A stretch of DNA of 64,000 bases from Pelecanus crispus (taxonomy: Eukaryota > Chordata > Aves > Pelecaniformes > Pelecanidae), in assembly GCF_030463565.1 (NCBI RefSeq), contig NC_134656.1:1121001-1185000 (forward strand), read 5' to 3'. Shown here piece by piece: positions 59,747 to 64,000 of this stretch (position 1 is its first letter; every line of letters starts with the position of its first letter). Position numbers and translations under genes: made by a program. The notes beneath the pieces were generated by a model, which worked only from the letters and a program-made list of their open reading frames with translations, searched no databases and had not been told where the DNA came from.

Positions 59747-61103
59747 ATGCAGCCAGACCTCCCCGTCGGCGACACGGCACTGCGCAGCCCGCCGGCCCCC
59801 GAGCCGGCTGGCGGCCTCTTCCCTGGCCCCCTGCAACCCACCGGCCCCGAGGCCACCAAGCCACCCTACAGCTACATCGCCCTCATCACCATGGCCATCC
59901 AGAGCGCGCCCGAGAAGCGCATCACGCTCAGCGGCATCTACCGCTACATCATGGGCCGCTTCACCTTCTACCGCGAGAACAAGCAGGGCTGGCAGAACAG
60001 CATCCGCCACAACCTCTCCCTCAACGAGTGCTTCGTCAAGGTGCCCCGCGACGACAAGAAGCCTGGCAAGGGCAACTACTGGATGCTCGACCCCGACTGC
60101 TACAACATGTTCGAGAACGGCAGCTTCTTGCGGCGCCGACGGCGCTTCACCAGGAAGAGGGGCCTCCGGGACGCGCCGGGCGCCGAGGGGGACGAGGGGC
60201 GCAGGAAACCCCCCAGGCTCCGGGCGCGGGGGCCACCCGCCACCCCGCTGCCCGAGGAGGGGAAGGTGGAGGGGGGTTACGCCTCACCGGCGGCCGCGGC
60301 GCGCCTGCCGAGCCCGGCCACACTGCCCGAGGGTGCTGGGGTGCCGGGGTGCGCCGAGCCCTGCGCCCGTCGGCAGCCACCCAAGGCCAGGCAGCCCTGC
60401 CTGTACCTGCCGGACACGCCGCAGCCCAAAGGGCCGTTCTTCGCCCCCCCGGAGAGCCGCCCGCCCAAGGAGACTGTCTTCGGGGGGCTCCCGGCGGCGC
60501 TGCAGCTGCCCCGGCCAGGTCAGTACCCGCTGCCCGGCGAGCGCCCAGCGCCGCACCCTGCCCTGCTGCCCGCCCTGCTGCCCGCCCAGCCCAGGGACCC
60601 CCCCCAGGACTCCCCGGCCCCCCCAGGCACCCCGCCGGGGCAGCTGGAGGGCGAGGAGCCGGCCACCCCCGGGCTGGGGCCGGGCCAGCCCTTTGGGCAG
60701 GTGCCCCCCGCGTTCCCTGGCACCCTCCTGGGCACGGGCAAGCCCCCTCCGTCTTGCTTCCTGGAGGGGGAGGGCTACACGCAGCCCCCCCTGCCCGTTT
60801 TCGGCTCCTTCGGCCGGTCAGGGCCCGAGGCACTGAGCGGCAGCTACCAGTGCCGGGTGCAGGCACTGAGCTTCTGCGTGAAGGAGCGGCCATGCGGCGC
60901 GGCGCTGGAGCATCTCCTGGCCGCGGCCCCCCCGGCCCCCACCGCCCCCCGCCAGCCACCTTTCGGGGCCGTGGCCGCGGGCGAGCGAGCAGAAGGATCC
61001 GTGGGGGCCGGGGGGCACGATCCCGCTGCAGGGGGGCAACGGCTACCCCCTGGGGCTGCCCCCCTGCCTCTACCGGACACCCGGCATGTTCTTCTTCGAG
61101 TGA
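59747..61103 (+). CDS. FOXS1: Forkhead box S1 (FOXS1), about 451 aa, single exon with apparent one-base frame break
   Basis: Forkhead transcription factor of sensory neurons, neural crest and pericytes (family knowledge). The forkhead domain spans residues about 38-138: [68 protein letters not shown], then [11 protein letters not shown] Pro-rich region and the conserved [17 protein letters not shown] and [10 protein letters not shown] follow in the same frame. That frame would run on to 61135. The expected FOXS1 C-terminus ([24 protein letters not shown], stop at 61101-61103) is in the next frame. The shift equals one extra base, somewhere between about 60915 and 60987, a stretch with C-runs of 5-7. 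A sequencing error there is likely; a true frameshift extending the protein to 61135 is the alternative. A polyA signal follows at 61131. Confidence 0.92.
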
Positions 61104-61130
61104 GAGACTGGCCCCCGCGCCCCGGCACTG

Positions 61131-61136
61131 AATAAA
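61131..61136 (+). terminator. FOXS1 polyadenylation signal (AATAAA)
   Basis: AATAAA 28 nt after the FOXS1 stop codon at 61101-61103, so the 3' UTR is extremely short. It overlaps the end of the alternative, frame-shifted reading (stop at 61133-61135). Confidence 0.75.
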
Positions 61137-64000
61137 GCACATTCCCCAACGCTGCCTCTGTGGTCTCTGCGCCCCGCTCGGGGTGGGCAGCGGGCAGGGG
61201 CGAGCTGGGGACCCTCTGCCCCAAACCGGGTGCCGGCTGGGGGACATGTGTCCCCAAGGCTGCCCGGCACAGCCCTCATCCCCAGGACGGGGCATGGCCT
61301 GGTGCAGGTCCCGTGTCCCACATCCAGGTCCTGCGTCCCGGAGATGCTGGGGACAAGGTCCTGCTGCAACACGGGGCTGGGAGCCCCCGAAGCCCCGTCC
61401 CAGGGTAACAGGAGGGAACCTGGTGCTTGGAGCCCCGCTGCTGCCTACCTGCGCCTGGGAGCGCTCAAAGTTCCCGGCTTTGCCGCGCCTGCCACACACG
61501 GCACAACCGGCACCAGCCTCAGCGAGATGCCGGGAAGGAGTAGGGGGTGGTGGCACGGTGCGGGGGGCTCTGCTTTGGCGGGGGACAGGGCTCTTTCCCC
61601 TCTCTGTCCCTGCTCGGGACTGTGCCAGTGCCTGGCCGGGGTCCCACCAGGTCCCTGCAGACACCCCCCAGCGCCGGGCTGTGCCAGGGGCTGCGGCTGT
61701 GATGGGAACGGCCCGGGAAAGCGGATTCCTCCGACCTGAATCACGCCGGGCGGCTGCGTGTGAGGAGGCACCGGCTGAGTCACTGCTGCTGGCACCGGGC
61801 TGGGCACGGGAACCTGCCCCGGCCGGGTTGGGGAGCACCGGAGCGGGCGGGGGTCCCCCACACAGCCCCGGGGTAGGACCTGGCCACCGGCCCCTTGCCA
61901 CGCACCGCCAGGACACCTGGGCCCGCGTCCCTGCAGCGCTGGGGGGGGGGCAGAGCGATGCTGGCAAAATGGGGGGGCTGTGCCCGTGCCCCCAGCCAGC
62001 CCACCCCAGGCTGGGAGAGGGGGGACCCCAGGAGCAGCAATGCCCGGACCCCACGGCACAGCCAGCCCCAGGGCAGGCACGGGGGGAGGACGCCGGGCTG
62101 GCGGGGGCTCTCCGCGCTGCTGCGGGGAGCGGGTTTGTGGCCGAGTCCCCCGGCCCGCCTAGGCCAGCGGGACCCCAGCTTGGCCAGCCCCGGGGGTCTC
62201 TGCGGGGGCCACGCTGGCACTGCGGGACGGCACTGGCGTCATTTGGGGACCAGGAGCACCGCAGCCGCGTCAGCCCCATTATCAGCCCCCAGACGGCCGC
62301 TGCCGGGCCGTGGCTGTGTCCCAGCCCAGGGCAGGGCAGTGCTGCCCTTCGTCATCGGGGACAGCCACTCAGCCCTGGGCCTCTCTCTTCTCCCTTTCTC
62401 TTTTCTTTTTTTTTTTTTTCCCCTCCCCAGTGGAAAACAATATTTGAGCGCCTACATCATGCTGGCGTCTCTGGAGCGGCCGGCAGCGAGCGCGGCTGAC
62501 CTCAGCCCCCTCCTTCGCACGGTCCCCGGGGGCGCGGGAGGAAGCGAGCGCCGCAGCCGTGCCCAGGGGCCGTCTGGTTCCCACGCAGCGCGGCCGGGCC
62601 CATCGCCCGCCCCGGCTCCCGCCGACGCCTGGGAATGCACGGCCCCGGCCCCACGCGGTGCCCCGGGCTGGGGTCCCTGCGCTGGGAGCAGCGTAGCATT
62701 GCGTGGCGCGTCCCGTTGTGCGTGTTCCCCGCCAAAGCTGCAGCCCCCAGGGATGGGGACCCCCGTCCTGCGGAGCCCACATGCCTGCGCCGCCCCGGGC
62801 ATGCAGACCCGGGCCATCCGCTCTCCCGGTGCTCCCATTCTCCACTCCCGCCCTGGCTCCCGGCCGCGGGCCCGCTGCTCTCCCTGCCCTGCCTCCTCCC
62901 CGGCTCGCGGTGGGTGGCCTGGCCCCCGGCCCGCTCGCCCGCTCCCAGCACGGGCTGTGCCGGGGCTGTGGACCGCGCCGTACCCGGTCATGGGGCGAAC
63001 CTGCTGCCGCTGCCGGCAGCGCCGCCGGGTGCTGGTGCAGGAGGTCTGCCCGCTCCCCTTCCCTTCCTGCGCTGCCGGCAGGGCCCCTTGCTTGTGCAGG
63101 CAGGGTGGGTGCCACAGGGACGGGGTGCAGGCAGGGACGGGGAAAGGGTGCTGCTCTGTGCGAGTGCTCAAGGCTCCGGGGACGGATGCTGCGGACACAC
63201 GTGCGCACGCCCCAGGCTGCACCGCGTGTCTGTGGGGGTGACAGGGACCCCATGCACGAGGGATGGCACTGGCTGCTGTGGCCTGTGCTGGGGCAGGACC
63301 AGCCCTCTCACCGTGCCTGTCGGCCCCGTGCCCTCCCCAGGGCTTCGGGGGCTCCCGAGCCCTGTCCTGCCCCTTGGCTGGGAGCATGGGATGGGGCCAT
63401 GGCTGCTCCCACAGGTGCCAGCCCCATGGCCCTGCTCCTCCGGCTCTGATGGAGGCACAATGGGTGCCCCCAAAAGGTCCCAGGATAGGAGAGGAGGGGG
63501 CTGGAGAAAGCGAACAGGGCTGTGAGTCCCCCACCCTGGGCTTGGGGCACCAGGATGCAGCGGTGCCCGTGCATCCCCGTGCCGCAGCCATGCACACGCA
63601 GGGCTGTGTCCAGGAACGGATCCCCTGGAACAGCTCAGGGCACCAGGAGCATCCGGTGGTGACGGCCCAGCCGGGACCCCCACGGGCCACCCCGCAGCGG
63701 GGCCCTGCAGCCCCCGTGGCCCGCCGGGGCCAGGGCGACTCGCGGCTCCTGGGGCCAGACAGGAAGGAGACGTCACCGCCGCGGAGCGTAACTCAAACCA
63801 GATGGGGCTGCGCTGGCTTCCAGGCCCGCAGGGTGGTCACCGACAGGAACCGGTCAAAGGCTGCCGGCAGGAAGCGGCTGGGAGGGACACCCGTGGCGGG
63901 AGCCGGCGTCTGAGCCCGGGCAGCCTTAACCGCTTCGGAGCCGGCTGCAGAGCCACCGGGCAGGGGGCCACCGGCCCCCCACCAGCCCTTGCCTGGGCAT
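61137..64000. other. Intergenic, no gene recognised
   Basis: GC-rich with no coding exon recognised on either strand. By synteny the next gene should be MYLK2 on the minus strand, but no MYLK2 sequence was found before the window ends. A strong polypyrimidine tract plus AG at 62398-62430 (plus strand) looks like a splice acceptor, but no exon downstream of it could be supported. Confidence 0.5.

Noticed and set aside
61137-64000. MYLK2 exons
   Set aside because: Expected here from human gene order, but no kinase or calmodulin-binding sequence was recognised on the minus strand.

Overview
This is vertebrate nuclear DNA, almost certainly from a bird. The genes are split by GT-AG introns, there are reverse-oriented CR1 LINE fragments with the typical avian tail, and most of the window is very GC-rich and full of minisatellites, as on avian microchromosomes. 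An IRF10 gene lies between DUSP15 and FOXS1. The gene order matches human 20q11.21 read backwards (FOXS1-DUSP15-TTLL9-PDRG1-XKR7-CCM2L), plus IRF10, which humans lack. This points to the avian counterpart of chicken chromosome 20. Identities come from protein motifs and remembered family sequences; no search was run.

Layout. 1-4.1 kb: no coding exon, a 16-bp minisatellite of about 90 copies, and a CpG-rich block that is probably the promoter of the next gene on the minus strand (HCK by synteny). 4.4-8.4 kb: CCM2L, minus, ten coding exons. 9.4-20.4 kb: XKR7, minus, three coding exons, a probable 3-kb 3' UTR, and a large intron 1 with AT-rich islands and a minisatellite made from the end of exon 1. 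20.4-26.6 kb: intergenic, with repeats, a homeodomain-site cluster and a CR1. 26.6-28.7 kb: PDRG1, plus, five exons, with CR1 pieces in intron 3. 29-39 kb: AT-richer DNA holding a decayed TTLL9, minus. 41.0-48.5 kb: DUSP15, plus, seven exons. 48.5-53 kb: intergenic, ending in a minisatellite. 53.2-58.8 kb: IRF10, plus, eight exons, with a 2.7-kb minisatellite in intron 1 and two interferon-response-type sites at the promoter. 59.7-61.1 kb: FOXS1, plus, essentially one exon, with an apparent one-base frame problem near the 3' end. 61.1-64 kb: no gene recognised.

The genes do not form one pathway. CCM2L tunes endothelial CCM/MEKK3 signalling, XKR7 is a neural XK-family membrane protein, PDRG1 is a prefoldin-like chaperone subunit, DUSP15 is a myristoylated phosphatase, IRF10 is an immune transcription factor and FOXS1 a forkhead factor. 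What unites the block is conserved synteny and tandem repeats clustered around first exons. The most notable observations are the loss of TTLL9, the repeated splice donor of XKR7, IRF10 exon 1 wedged between two minisatellites, and the FOXS1 frame break.
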